Positions 30,601-41,695 of a stretch of DNA of 64,000 nt are shown here, piece by piece. A program made the position numbers and the translations under genes. This DNA is from Cyclina sinensis. Lineage: Eukaryota; Mollusca; Bivalvia; Venerida; Veneridae. Every line of letters starts with the position of its first letter. Positions within the stretch are counted from its first letter, which is position 1. Location of the stretch: NCBI GenBank assembly GCA_012932295.1, contig JAAONU010000002.1:33877485-33941484 (forward strand), given 5' to 3'. The notes under the pieces are model-generated. The model was given only the letters and a program-made list of their open reading frames with translations, did not search any database and had not been told where the DNA came from.

Positions 30601-33154
30601 ATTTATTAGTAAATGTATTTCAATGAGATTACGGCTCTGCTTTAGTATTGAGTAAACGTATCGAGTGATGTAATTTTTGTGTTTGTATTGTCTTTTCCGT
30701 TCTAGTAATAAAGCAATTCCGCGAACTTTTGAATCACCCCTCGTAACATACTTGCATACAGGTATAACTACGGCACTTCCATTAGGAGTTTTGTTTCTGT
30801 CCCTATGACCCCAGAATCAACAGAGCTCAATTACACATAAAAAACCACCTAACCTCATTCAATCTAAATGGTACTCAGTGAAATCGATCTCCAACTACTT
30901 AGCAGACACCATTTTAAAAATGTTCAATCCCCTGTGACCTTGACCAAATGACACTAAAGTCTATAGGGGCCATGGAGATGTACACATTAAGATAAACCTA
31001 CTAATGAAATTTTTAACAGTGCCAAGTTACTGAACAGACACTTTCAATGTTCAGGTCATTGTTACCTTGAATGTTGACCAAATGACTACTCTGACTCCCA
31101 ACAATAGGATTATTCTGGCCAAGTTTAAATGAAATAAGCACAGTAGTTTCTTACAAGAAGTGTCAAGTTTTCTTGATATTTCAATATTCAGGCCACTGTG
31201 ATCTTGACTTTGACATGGTGACCCCATTGTCTCTTACTACCGATTAGGGTCCTGGAGAGGATCATTCTGACCAAGATTTCTTGAAAACTGTTGCTACCTT
31301 CTGACCTGTAGAGCCATTATAAGAACATATTTCAAAAACACGTAGCCAAAGGGAAAATTCTTAAGCCAAGATAGCAGAATTATTCCCTGTTTCATTTATT
31401 TCTTGGTGAACAAAAAAAATAAAGAACTTCTGTTTTACCAGTAATCTGTTAGCTTCTTAATTCTGTATTCTTCATACATTTATGTAAATGGGTAAGAAGC
31501 GTATTATTAAGGCATAAATGCACTGAAGTAATCTGTTTTTAACCGCAGCTTCTTCGAGTTTTGCTGACCAAGAGAAAAGTCAGAAAACAGCCAGTCATCA
31601 ATTTGCACGGCCTCCAGCTGGAGTGTATGATGCAGAATTTGCCTCCCAAAATGGGGTAAGTACAGTAAATTCAGCAAGGATATATTTGTACCGCGGCTCC
31701 TCACCATATGAGCATTATGTTCGTTTCTGCTGGGATTCACCAATTTTTTTTTCAACCTATGAAATGAGCATTATGATACTAGTATTATCAGGGTTTCTGT
31801 TGGGATTCACCAATTGTTTTGGCGGAAAAAATATGAAGGTGGCAAGCAAAAAAAAACAGCGTAACCTTTTCAATTAATTGTGGTATTTGTAGTGCCCAAC
31901 CACTTAATATTATACAAAATGTATTTCAATTTTTTTATTTCAAAAACAATTGTTTGGAAAAATTATCCTTAGGTGAAAAGATACAGTCCTTGTTCATTTA
32001 AAAATAAACTGACCATGAAGAGCAATTAGAATGATGTTTTCTGTTATTTCACAGATGGAGGAATTATTTTCTGCAACTGGTGTGTATGTACACAAAGATC
32101 AGTGGTACACATCACTTAACAAGTGTACAAGGGGTACTATAAGTTCAAAGGGAGGAAGTACCGGGAGAGATGGTAAAAGAATTGCAAGGTATTTGCTGAC
32201 CGTGTTCTTCACGAAGGAGGAGCTTCAGCAAAGCAGCCTAACTGAATCGGAGGCATCCTTGTACAGACCACTGAAACAACGTATTGTTGAAGCAATAATT
32301 GGTAAATAAAATGTATAATTATTGCTACATAAAATTCATTCATCAGCTGATATGAGCCAAAAGCAAGGTAACCTGTAAACAGCTTCATTTGAGCCAGTGT
32401 ATACACAGTCTCCAAACTCAGCAGCAGCCTTACAATATCCTTTCAAAATAAAAACTGGAGATGGTTCTGGTCCCTTGAACACAGGAGCCACTGTTTCTAA
32501 AAATAGATAAACTTTACACTCTGAATCTCAAACCTTGGTTTGTAGCATCCGTACTGTTACAATGTCCTTTCAAAAAGGGGTCAATGTTACAAAAAAAGAT
32601 CAGCATTTAAAAGTGTTTTTTCACAAGTCCCATTGTATTACAGTCTCCAAACTTGGTCAGTGCAGAGATTAAAACAGATTTGCATCTTCCTGTGCCAAAA
32701 TGGCAAAGTCTGTTGGCAATGCTCAGGAATGGTGCGAGATCACAAAAAGTAAACATTGCAACTGAAAGTGAAGGCCTACTTGTGTTGATCGTGAATAAGC
32801 ATATATTACTAGTCAGGCTTGAATTCTGAAAGAAACCTGGTAGTGTTTCCAAGTAGTAACTTCCAGCCATTTTCCATAACTAATAAACAAACTCAGTAAT
32901 GACTTATTTGATAATGAATTTAACATGCAATGGACACCACGACTATGTATATTGTAAAGTTTTTCATAGTTGTATTTATGAGAATGTAATTATGCTTGAT
33001 GAGACTCTTATTTTCTAAAGTTTTTATGTTTGTCTTTAAAGCCTTCTTGGTCTTCAACTCCGACACACAAAGAGGGGACATACTGAAGGCAATGCGGTCC
33101 AGCCTGACTTCCAAGAGATGCAAAGCTAAGAAGAAAAATGCTATTACAATATAA
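27605..33154 (+). CDS. BEN-domain protein gene (second copy type), five exons visible
   Basis: Exons 27605-27685, 28099-28724, 31549-31655, 32055-32301 and 33042-33154 join through GT/AG sites with matching phases. The order is: a charged helix (KKELEKEMETSIEDVNSS), a Lys/Glu-rich coil, Ser-Pro repeats (SPRKTQVSPSPPRSPG), a CETCEILRQENRALRKQIED coiled coil, a linker, then the BEN domain (VYVHKDQWYTSLNKC, GKRIARYLLTVFFTKEELQQ, LYRPLKQRIVEAII), closed by DTQRGDILKAMRSSLTSKRC and a TAA. BEN domains act in DNA binding and repression, and a coiled coil could mediate dimerisation. Exon 28099-28724 needs a one-base shift near 28440-28500 to keep its frame. That could be a real lesion or a sequence error. 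A mariner element lies in the 2.8-kb intron. The start exon is upstream and not seen. Confidence 0.75.
28886..28914 (+). repeat. Left TIR of the mariner element
   Basis: Twenty-nine bases starting CGAGGGGTGATTCAAAAGTT, matching the right end without mismatch. Confidence 0.95.
29242..30533 (+). CDS. Mariner DD34D transposase with a GT-AG intron
   Basis: Exon 1 29242-29946 and exon 2 30132-30533 join as TCAAAG and GTGCTT, giving 368 residues (YYSK then VLRRDLIQALRRKRP). The N-terminal helix-turn-helix region includes FVYKWHERFRNGRKSVLDDD. WVPRLLTDENK is the mariner signature. The catalytic residues are D167 in TTDETW, D262 in HHDNAPAH and D297 in YSPDLAPMDF, with 34 residues between the last two. 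The 185-bp interval 29947-30131 begins GTATGC and ends TTTGACTTCAG. If it is not removed, the protein stops after 252 residues and loses two catalytic aspartates. The enzyme would cut and paste the element at TA sites. No in-frame damage is seen, so it may be active if the intron is spliced. Confidence 0.9.
30715..30743 (-). repeat. Right TIR of the mariner element
   Basis: Ends GAACTTTTGAATCACCCCTCG before TA; the exact reverse complement of the left end over 29 bases. Confidence 0.95.
30746..31548. repeat. Intron sequence with dispersed GACCTTGAC-type repeat
   Basis: From about 30880 to 31330 the words CTGTGACCTTGACCAAATGA, TCAGGTCATTGTTACC and GGCCACTGTGATCTTGAC recur, as in other interspersed repeats of the window. 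No exon is seen before 31549. Confidence 0.4.
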
Positions 33155-34499
33155 ATGCTGAATTGATTAAATTCATTTACAGCCTTTCTATATATCTGTT
33201 ATTTTTTCTACTGGCATTTTATACTTGTTGCCTCACTTAAGCAATGCAGTGCTGAAAGTGAGTTATTGTGATCATCTTCTGTCTGCTGTTGGTATTTGCA
33301 AATTTTGTACGCACAAGTGGCTGTATTATCTTTTTTTTTTCTACGTATGCAGGTAATAACCAACTTAAAATAGATCAAATATTTCTGAGAAAATGCCATG
33401 AAAAGATGCATTTTTAATAAAAAAACTTCCGATAGGCTTCAAACGTGCATCTTTAGTGCTTTAAATATGCTTCGTTAAATGCTTAAAGATTCCAGATTAA
33501 AGTTTTGTGGAGGAGCTTCAATGGTACTTCTTCCACTGGGCTTGAATCTGCGCTTTAAATGCGCTTCATAAATATGCTTCATGTATGCTTCAAAGAGGAG
33601 CTTCAATGGTACTTCTGCCATTGAGACTTCATCTGCACCTCTTATTGGGCTTTAAGTGTACTTCATAAATACTGTGAATGCGCTTCACGTATGCTCCAAA
33701 GGTACTTTCAAGAGATACTTCAAAGGTACCTTAAAGAAGTACTTTTGAAGCATAATTTGCATAATTCGAACCGTGCTTCAAAGGAACTTCACATGTGTGT
33801 TAGCATCAGTGTTTTTCATCAAATATTCTGAGGCACGTATGAAGTAGGTGCTGCAATGGTGCTTCCTATATACTTTACTGGAGAGCTTCAAATGTACTTA
33901 TAATATACTTGAAATGTGCCTTAATTGTGGCTGGGGATTATCACTACTGTTTTATGTGTCAATGTCACTGTGCATTCTGTAAGCATCTCCTTGCTAATTT
34001 TGCAAAAGATTTTCACAATACTTAACTATGACAGTCCAATCAGACAAGTAGAGAGAGAATGGTCCTTTTAGTCTTTTTGTTAAACAAAACGGTCTATCTT
34101 TAGCTTCATGGCCTGGTGCCTTTAGCATTACTTATCATGTCTGTATCTTTAGAGAAATCCTTTGTGATGAATTTCTTTAAAAAGGTTCTCTTGAATTGTT
34201 TAAACACATAATTATGCTTCAATACGCACTTGGTCTTCAGTGGCTATACAAAGGTATCTTGCTTTGTTTCTCAGTTAATTCAAAGTGATTACCAATAACA
34301 CACTTTCCAGTTCTTAGTAAATATAGGTATTAGTCACTATTTACAAACCTACTTTTATTTAAACTCTTTATGACACTTTAATTTGCATTTAGATTTCATT
34401 TTACAAATTTTTATAAGAGTTGTATACATATTCTCAAGATTTTATAAAAGTGTTTCATTTCCTGTGTTTACTTACTGGATACTGATATTCATATTTTAG
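33155..34499. other. Downstream flank with an irregular CTTCA-rich cluster
   Basis: No gene. From about 33430 to 33930 short words such as GCTTCAAAG, GGTACTTC, TACTTCATAAAT and GAGCTTCAATGGTACTTC recur many times without a fixed period. Confidence 0.5.
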
Positions 34500-35020
34500 G
34501 ACCAAGTGATGGCAGAACTGAGGTACTATGCCTCACTTCAGAAGGGTACAACAAGGCTCTTCAGAATGCTTTTCAATATAGAAGAGACCAAAGGCCGCTC
34601 ATTGTTTGGTATGAGGAAAGGGAACAGAGAGTCTGACGCCAGACCTGCTCTTGCAGACAAGGCAAAACTTAAGTTCTTGGAAGGTAACTAATGAACTGAA
34701 TGAAAATATCATTTTTGATTCTGGGTATATTTTCTGCCTTGGAGTAGATTAGAAAAGTCTTAACATACTTCTTCCATGTCTGCAACACTGTTTGGTCAAA
34801 GTGCTTTAATCATATCTATGCACTCAACTTGAATATAGAAATATCCAATAGTCATATAAAAATGTAAGCTAATGCTTTTAATTATTGTATTAATCATTCA
34901 TAATATTTCTCTGTTTTAGATTGTGTGCTGGAAAAGTGGCCGACCACCCCAAGGACCTCCTCAAACCGTCCAGGAATAGCAAGATAAACTGAAGAAAATA
35001 AATGGACTAACGTTTTGCTA
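34500..35020 (+). CDS. Putative terminal exons after the BEN gene
   Basis: Exon 34500-34683 lies between ATATTTTAG and a GTAACT donor, and exon 34920 onward follows CTGTTTTAG. One frame reads VMAELRYYASLQKGTT to ADKAKLKFLE, splices in phase 1 to DCVLEKWPTTPRTSSNRPG and stops at 34985-34987, with AATAAA at 34997. A second frame of the same exon reads EVLCLTSEGYNKALQNAFQ and RRDQRPLIVWYEEREQRV, stops at 34634-34636, and fits the phase of the donor at 32302. Both look protein-like, so this may be an alternative end of the BEN gene or a separate 3' gene part. Confidence 0.4.
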
Positions 35021-35109
35021 TTTTTTGAGACAATAATTTCATATCATGGAGACATTAAAAAGGAATATTTTTCAAATTGGTTTGCTTCTCTTTAAGAGTA
35101 CAGGGTGAC

Positions 35110-35650
35110 TTTCAAGCAGTTTCGAGCTATTGCCACCCACAAGGTGGAAAATTTCTGAAAGGGTGAAAATAGGTGGCATTTAGTGGAAACTGAATTTGCC
35201 ACTTTGTAGTGGCAAAATGGTGGAAAAGTGTCTCCACCAACTTTCCACCCTAATGGTGGCAAAAGGTGGAAATAAGTGGCATTTTGTGGAAAATGTGTTT
35301 GCCACTCAATGGTGGCATATAATGGTGGAAATTTGTCTAAATACTCCACCAACTTTCCACCCTGATGGTGGCGATAAGTGGAAAGAAGTGGCATCTAGTG
35401 GAAAATGAGTTTGCCATCCTAAGGTGGCATAACAGTGAAATTTGTCTAAATACTCCACCAATTTTCCATTCATTGGTGGCATTAAGTGTCAAAAGGTGGA
35501 ATTTACTGGAAAATTCTCTCTACCATCAGTCCTGCTCAAATTTTTCACCATTTTCATGATTTGGGTGGTGTTTTGGTGGCATTCTTGGTGGAAAATCGTC
35601 TAAATACTCAACAATTGAAAAGGGTGGCATTGCAGTGGCAAATCTAGGTG
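35110..35650. repeat. GGTGG-rich degenerate tandem repeat
   Basis: About four units of roughly 100-120 bp share AATGGTGGAAATTTGTC, TAAATACTCCACCAACTTTC and GTGGCATTTTGTGGAAAATG. Both strands give open frames of low complexity, which I do not treat as genes. Confidence 0.75.
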
Positions 35651-36082
35651 ACAGGCCTTATGGTTTCTGACAAGAAGATATTTAAGACATGAATCTATGT
35701 AAAATCAACTGACCACTGGGGTGGGGTCAGTTTTGACCCCAGGTTCATAATTTGAACAAACTTAGTAGAGAGTCCACTAGATGATGATTCATACCAAATA
35801 TCTAAGCTCTGGGCCTTGAGGTTTCGGAGAGGAAGATTTTTAAATCCAACTTTTAAAATCTATTTTTAGCTCCAGTGTACTAGAAATGCAAGGGACCAGT
35901 ACCATTTGAACAATCTTGGTAGAGCTTCATGCAAGGAACAACCCAGGCAAGTTTAATTAAATTTGGCCCATTGGCTTCAGAGGAGATGTCGTTTGAATGA
36001 AAAGTTGACGACGGATGGACGACCGACAAAGAGTGATCAGAAAAGCTCACCCTGAGCACTTTGTACTCAGATGAGCTATAAA
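35651..36082. repeat. Right-end fragment of the 165-bp-core repeat (copy 4)
   Basis: Contains TTTCTGACAAGAAGATATTT, the GACGGATGGACGACC stretch and AAGCTCACCCTGAGCACTTT, and closes with CAGATGAGCTATAAAG. Confidence 0.8.
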
Positions 36083-36239
36083 GAAGAGGGGAAGTGAGTT
36101 GTAATCTCAAAGGCATCAAAAGTTGCATTTGGAGCACAAATGTCTGGGATTAAAGAAGAACACAAAGCTAAAGGAATGTCACTGATTAACCCCCAAAAAA
36201 AGTGCCACTTGTTTCTGTGGTCCAAGTGCTGGCTTCCAA
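36083..36239 (+). repeat. Exon-like unit, copy 1, cut by a repeat insertion
   Basis: GAGGGGAAGTGAGTTGTAAT, then a frame with MSGIKEEHKAKGMSLI, matches the copies at about 38448 and 39482. It breaks off after GTGCTGGCTTCCAAA, exactly where the repeat starting AACAAGAGGGCC is inserted. Confidence 0.7.
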
Positions 36240-38447
36240 AAACAAGAGGGCCATGATGGCCCTATATCGCTCACCTGAATATGACTGGTTTTAACAACGT
36301 TGCTATGGACCTGGTTAATTGACCCTAGATGACCCATATTCGAACTTGACCTAGAAATTATTGAAACAATCTTTCTGACAAATTTCAAGGTTATTTGGAC
36401 TGAAAGTGTAGCCTCTAGTGTTATCAAGGTTTTTCCATATTTGGGCTCTGTGACCTATTTTTTAACCACAGATGATCCATATCCAAACCTGAGCTAGAAA
36501 TCATCAAAACAACCTTTCTGACAAATTTCCAGGACATTTTGACTAAAAATGTAGCCTCTAGAGTGTTTAAAAAGTTTTTCGATATTAAGGCTCTGTGACC
36601 TAGTTTTTTAATCCAGTTGACCCATATTCAAAGTTGAGCTGGAAATCATAGAAGCAACCTTTCTGACATCTTTTCAGGTTATTTGGAATTAAAATCTTAA
36701 CTCTAGAGTGTTAACAAGGTTTTTCCATATTTGGGTTCTGTGACCTAGTTTTTTACCAAAAATGACCCATATTAGTACTTGAGCTAGAAATCATCAAAAC
36801 AACCTGTCTGACAAATTTCCAGGATATTTGGACTGAAAATGTAACCTCTGGAGTGTTAAAATGGTTTTAACATTTTATAGCTCTGTGACCTAGTTTTTGA
36901 TCCCAGATGACCCATATCCTAATCTGGGCTAGAAATCATTAAAACAACGTTTCTGACAAATTTCAAGGACATTTGGACTGAAAAGTAACCTCTAGAGCAT
37001 TAACAAGGATTTTCTACTTTTTGGCCCTGTGTCCTAGTTTTTGACCCCAGATAACCCATATTCAAAATTGAGCTAGAAATCATTAAAACAATCTTTCTGA
37101 CAAATTTCAAGGTTATTTGAACTGAAAATGTTACCTCAATGCGTGTTAACAAGGTTTTTCCATATTTGGGGTCTGTGATCTAGTTTTTGACCCCAGATGA
37201 CCCATATTAGAATCTGTGCTAGAATTCATTAAAACATCCTTTCTGACAAATTTCAAGAATATTTGGTCTGAAAAGTAGCTTCTAGAGTGTTAACAAGTTT
37301 TTTTTTCTATTTTTGGGCTCTGTGACCTAGTTTTTTATTTCAGATGACCCATATTCAAATTTAACCTAGAAATCATTGAAACAACCTTTCTGACAGATTC
37401 CAGGTTATTTGGACTGAAAATGGTACCTCTAGAGTGTTAACAAGTTTTTTCCATATTTGGGCTCTGTGACTTAGTTTTTGACCCCAGATGACCCAATTTT
37501 GAACTTGAGCTAAAAATCATCAAAACAACCTTTCTGACAAATTTCTGGGATGTTCTGACTGAAAATGTAACCTCTAGAGTGTTAACAAGGTTTCTCTATT
37601 TTTGGGCTCTGTGACCTAGTTTTTGAACCCAGATGACCCATATTCAAACTTGAGCTAGAAATCATAGAAACAACCTGTCTGACAAATTTCCAGATTATTT
37701 GGACTGAAAATGTTACTTCTTCTTCTACAAGAAGATTTTCAAAGTTTTCACTATATAAGCCTATGTAAAACCAATGACCCCGGGGTGGAGCCAAATTTGA
37801 CCCCAGGGGTATAATTTGAACAAACTTGGTAGAGGTCTACTAGACAATGTTACATACCAAATCTTAAGGCTCAGGGCCTTGTGGTTTCAGAGAAGAAGAT
37901 TTTTGAAGTTTTTTCTATATAAGCCTAAGTAAAACCAATGACCATAGGGTGGGGCCAAATTTTACCCCAGAGGTATAATTTGAACAAACTTGGTAGAGGT
38001 CCACTAGACAATGCTTCATACCAAATACCTTACGGTTTCTGACGAGAAGATTTTTAAAGTTTTTCCTATATAACTCTATGTAAAACAAGTTACCCCTGGG
38101 GCGGGGCCTTTTTTGACCCAGAGGCCATGATTTGAACAAAATTGGTAGAGGTCCACTAGACAATGCTGCACACCAAATATCTTAGCTCTATGCCTTACGG
38201 TTTCTGACAAGAAGATCTTTAAAGATCCAACTTTTAAAATCTATTTTTAGCTCCAGTGTACTAGAGAACCATTTGAACAATCTTGGTAGAGCTTCATGCA
38301 AGGAACAACCCAGGCAAGTTTAATTAAATTTGGCCCATTGGCTTCAGAGGAGATGTCGTTTGAGTGAAAGTTGACGATGGATGGACGACCGACAAAGACT
38401 GATCAGAAAAGCTCACCCTGAGCACTTTGTACTCAGATAAGCTAAAA
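36240..38447. repeat. Chimeric dispersed repeat: 145-bp core array joined to 165-bp-core right end
   Basis: It starts AACAAGAGGGCCATGATGG and TCGCTCACCTGAATATG. About nine units of 145 bp follow (CTGTGACCTAGTTTTTGACC, CCAGATGACCCATATTC, AACCTTTCTGACAAATTTC, CCTCTAGAGTGTTAACAAGG). At about 37,720 the sequence switches to core units of the other family (TTGGTAGAGGTCCACTAG, CCTGGGGCGGGGCC) and its usual right end (GCTCACCCTGAGCACTTTG). Two subfamilies therefore share their ends but differ in core array. Confidence 0.8.
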
Positions 38448-39066
38448 AGAAGAGGGGAAGTGAGTTGTAATCTCAAAGGCATCAAAAGTTGCGTTTGGAG
38501 CACCAATGTCTGGGATTAAAGAAGAACACAAAGCTAAAGGAATGTCACTGATTAACCCCCAAAAAAGTGCCGCTTGTTTCTGTGGTCCAAGTGCTGGCTT
38601 CCCAAATAAAACAGAAGTCAACTGTCCAAGGAAGACTTATTCAGGTATATATTCTCTACTTTCAACTTTCAGCATATATTTCTGCTGCAGTAGTTTAAAC
38701 TGATATGTTTGTCATCTTAAATGGTTCTCTAAATAACTGAAAGATTAATTTTGTTGAAATAAATGTCCTGTTAACCATTAAATACTCCTTCAGTTTAGAT
38801 TAAACTTGCATGATAAATCTATATTTCTTATTACGTTTGTGGGGAAAAATTAAAGAAATTAACTAAATTAATTTTGAAATGAAAACATTGTTACATTGCC
38901 TTATTTTCCATTTATTTACCATTTAATATTTATTACATCATAAAATAAAATTATGAAATCATATTTGTATACTTGATATAGAAATTATATTTTTTTTTAA
39001 AAATAAACAGAAACAGACTACCTATGCCCTCATGTGTAGTCTTACTTAATGAATACTCTCAAACAA
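38448..39066 (+). repeat. Exon-like unit, copy 2 of a ~1-kb tandem duplication
   Basis: Contains an open frame from 38506 (MSGIKEEHKAKGMSLI, SAACFCGPSAGFPNKTEVNC, PRKTYS) followed by a donor-like CAGGTATATA. The following roughly 400 bp is non-coding. Nearly identical to 39482-40104. Confidence 0.7.
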
Positions 39067-39481
39067 ATAAGAAGATATTTAAGACATGAATCTATGTAAA
39101 ATCAACTGACCCCTGGGATGGGGTCAGTTTTGACCCCAGGTTCATAATTTGAACAAACTTAGTAGAGAGTCCACTAGATGATGATTCATACCAAATATCT
39201 AAGCTCTGGGCCTTGAGGTTTCGGAGAGGAAGATTTTTAAAGATCCAACTTTTAAAATCTATTTTTAGCTCCAGTGTACTAGAAATGCAAGGGACCAGAA
39301 CCATTTGAACAATCTTGGTAGAGCTTCATGCAAGGAACAACCCAGGCAAGTTTAATTAAATTTGGCCCATTGGCTTCAGAGGAGATGTCGTTTGAATGAA
39401 AAGTTGACGACGGACAGACGACGGACAAAGACTGCTCAGAAAAGCTCACCCTGAGCACTTTGTACTCAGATGAGCTAAAAA
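39067..39481. repeat. Right-end fragment of the 165-bp-core repeat (copy 5)
   Basis: Nearly the same as 35670-36082 (AAGAAGATATTTAAGACATG to CAGATGAGCTAAAAAG). Together with the next block it forms the repeated unit. Confidence 0.8.
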
Positions 39482-40104
39482 GAAGAGGGGAAGTGAGTTG
39501 TAATCTCAAAGGCATCAAAAGTTGCGTTTGGAGCACCAATGTCTGGGATTAAAGAACACAAAGCTAAAGGAATGTCACTGATTAACCCCCAAAAAAGTGC
39601 CGCTTGTTTCTGTGGTCCAAGTGCTGGCTTCCCAAATAAAACAGAAGTCAACTGTCCAAGGAAGACTTATTCAGGTATATATTCTCTACTTTCAACTTTC
39701 AGCATATATTTCTGCTGCCATAGTTTAAACTGATATGCTTGTCATCTTAAATGGTTCTCTAAATAACTGAAAGATTAATTTTGTTGAAATAAATGTCCTG
39801 TTTACCATTAAATACTCCTTCAGTTTAGATTAAACTTGCATGATAAATCTTTATTTCTTATTACGTTTGTGGGGAAAAATTAAAGAAATTAACCAAATTA
39901 ATTTTAAAATGAAAACATTGTTACATTGCCTTATTTTCCATTCATTTACCATTTAGTATTTATTACATCATAAAATGAAATTATGAAATCATATTTGTAT
40001 ACTTGATATAGAAATTATAATACATTTTTTTTTAAAATAGAAAGAAATAGACTACCTATGCCCTCATGTGTAGTCTTACTAAATGAATACTCTCAAACAA
40101 ATAT
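39482..40104 (+). repeat. Exon-like unit, copy 3
   Basis: Matches copy 2 almost base for base, with the frame from 39539 shortened by one codon (MSGIKEHKAKG). It has the same donor-like site and the same trailing sequence to CCTCATGTGTAGTCTTAC. Confidence 0.7.
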
Positions 40105-40440
40105 GTATTGCATGAAGTATACTTGTCCAATACCCAAGATGTGTAGCAATTTGCATGGGTATATATGCTATGGAGATGTACAAGGCTGATGAGGTCTATT
40201 TTAGTGATTCTTTTAATAATACATTTTACTATTTAAAAAAACTTTATTCCTTGACAGGTATCTTAGATGTTTGGTTTAAAGTTAACTTGTCATTTGATGG
40301 GTACTTAAGTTGATTATATGGTTACTTCAAATGATATTCTACTTTTCTTCATGACATTATTTGGACATGTTTATTTTCTGTGTAAATGCAGCTTTAAAGG
40401 GCAATTTTAGTGTCACAAACATTCTAGTAATTTCAAATTT
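40105..40440. other. Non-coding spacer
   Basis: AT-rich, with nothing recognised. Confidence 0.4.
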
Positions 40441-40770
40441 TCACGGGAAGAAACACCAAAGACTGTAAAAGTAAGTGGAGAAGAAGTTGAGATCAAGAAT
40501 GTCGTTCTGGAAGATAAAAGTGGTCGTGCAAAGATTACTCTTTAGAGAGAGATGGCGTCTGCAGACATCAAGAATTAGATTCACCAGTACAAAACGTGAA
40601 TGTTTCAATTGGGTAGAAGGACTAACCTGGATAGCAGACGAAATAAACACAAGTGTATCAAAGGCTATTGGGTATGTTACACCATTTGAGGCCTATTATG
40701 GTAGAAGCCATGTCAGTACAAATCAAACTGACCGGAATGTTCACAAGAAGTTGTTGAAGTTGAAGGCCTA
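40441..40770 (+). pseudogene. Integrase C-terminal fragment with an adjoining unrelated coding piece
   Basis: The second part (about 40607-40720) reads FNWVEGLTWIADEINTSVSK, then TPFEAYYGRSHVS. A W-x-x-x-L-x-W-x-x-x-x-x-N-T-S start and T-P-F-E-A-x-Y-G-R end are typical of the last part of the integrase catalytic core in gypsy/Ginger-type elements. The first part, in another frame (40450-40540), reads ETPKTVKVSGEEVEIKNVVL and LEDKSGRAKITL, which could be an OB-fold-like strand region from a different gene. Catalytic residues are missing, so the integrase piece is dead. Confidence 0.5.
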
Positions 40771-41239
40771 GAAGTTGTGTTACTCAAAAATTTTAAAAAG
40801 AATGCCCCTTGTCCAAGATAAAATAATATGAATTTGGAGAAAGAGTTCTTCTTTGCTACCCATTTTCAGTGACGAGGGTGTTACATAATTAGGTTTGTGT
40901 ACTGTATTCTGATTTTTAACTTTTGATAATCATTTTGCTCAGTCTTACTACTTAGGAATATTGTTTGATGGAATACCTATGTCTATGCAAATAACTGCAA
41001 AAATGACTTACAATTTGTCTCAAATTTTATGCATTTTTGTGTGTTTTATTTTTATGTGTTTTATTGGAAAACTTCTGAGTAAAAATGAATTCCTTTTGGC
41101 ATTGTTTGACTCTAAATTTTATAGGTGATTTCGGATTTGAATTTCTACTTTATGTGAATTTAATGAAAGTAGTTTTGTTTTCTTGAAATCATAAAATTCT
41201 AATTTTTAGTAAATTCTAGTACTAAGTTTCATTTTACAC

Positions 41240-41695
41240 TCTTAAGGGAAATCCGATGATAATGTCTGTGATGACAAATCACCAGTCCTCTCTTATAATG
41301 TCAAGCGAGTTATCTCTATTTTTAGCTCATTTTCCCCATTTTTTCTGTAATTAACTTCTGTAAACTGTATTCTTTGCATTCTATGTGATATATTATTAGA
41401 TGTAATAATTCAGTTTGTATGTTAATGCAAAATACTCATTGTTCTGTTTATAAACACATTATACTTGGACTGTCTACATAGACTTTCAATAAAAGGATTT
41501 GACTTTATATTGTCTATATTATCACATTGCAGACATAAACAAATCCCTCCCTTACACAGTCTGTAAAACTCCCGCTGTTGCAGGGACACAGCAGCGCTCG
41601 GACAGTTGTAAATAGATTGTTAAACATACCACACGTCTTGTGTTTTATTACCATGTATTGTGGAAGTATCCAACCACCAACCCTCTTTTATAACA
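41240..41695 (+). mobile_element. Probable LTR of a gypsy-like retrotransposon (left boundary approximate)
   Basis: The segment ends in TTTTATAACA, directly before a primer-binding site, and contains AATAAA near 41489. It is AT-rich, with a stretch of CCCTCCCTTACACAG. The left edge is my estimate from a TGTCTGTGATGAC start. No second LTR is visible in the window. Confidence 0.5.

Larger units (their letters stand above)
28886..30743 (+). mobile_element. Complete mariner element, 1,858 bp
   Basis: Perfect 29-bp terminal inverted repeats begin CGAGGGGTGATTCAAAAGTT. TA is duplicated at 28884-28885 and 30744-30745. The element contains a full-length DD34D transposase whose exons are intact. It is inserted in the third visible intron region of the BEN gene, in the same orientation. 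The exact ends and open frame suggest a recent insertion. Confidence 0.95.

Noticed and set aside
35092..35559. Frames rich in Pro/His/Trp on both strands
   Set aside because: Low-complexity by-products of the GGTGG repeat.
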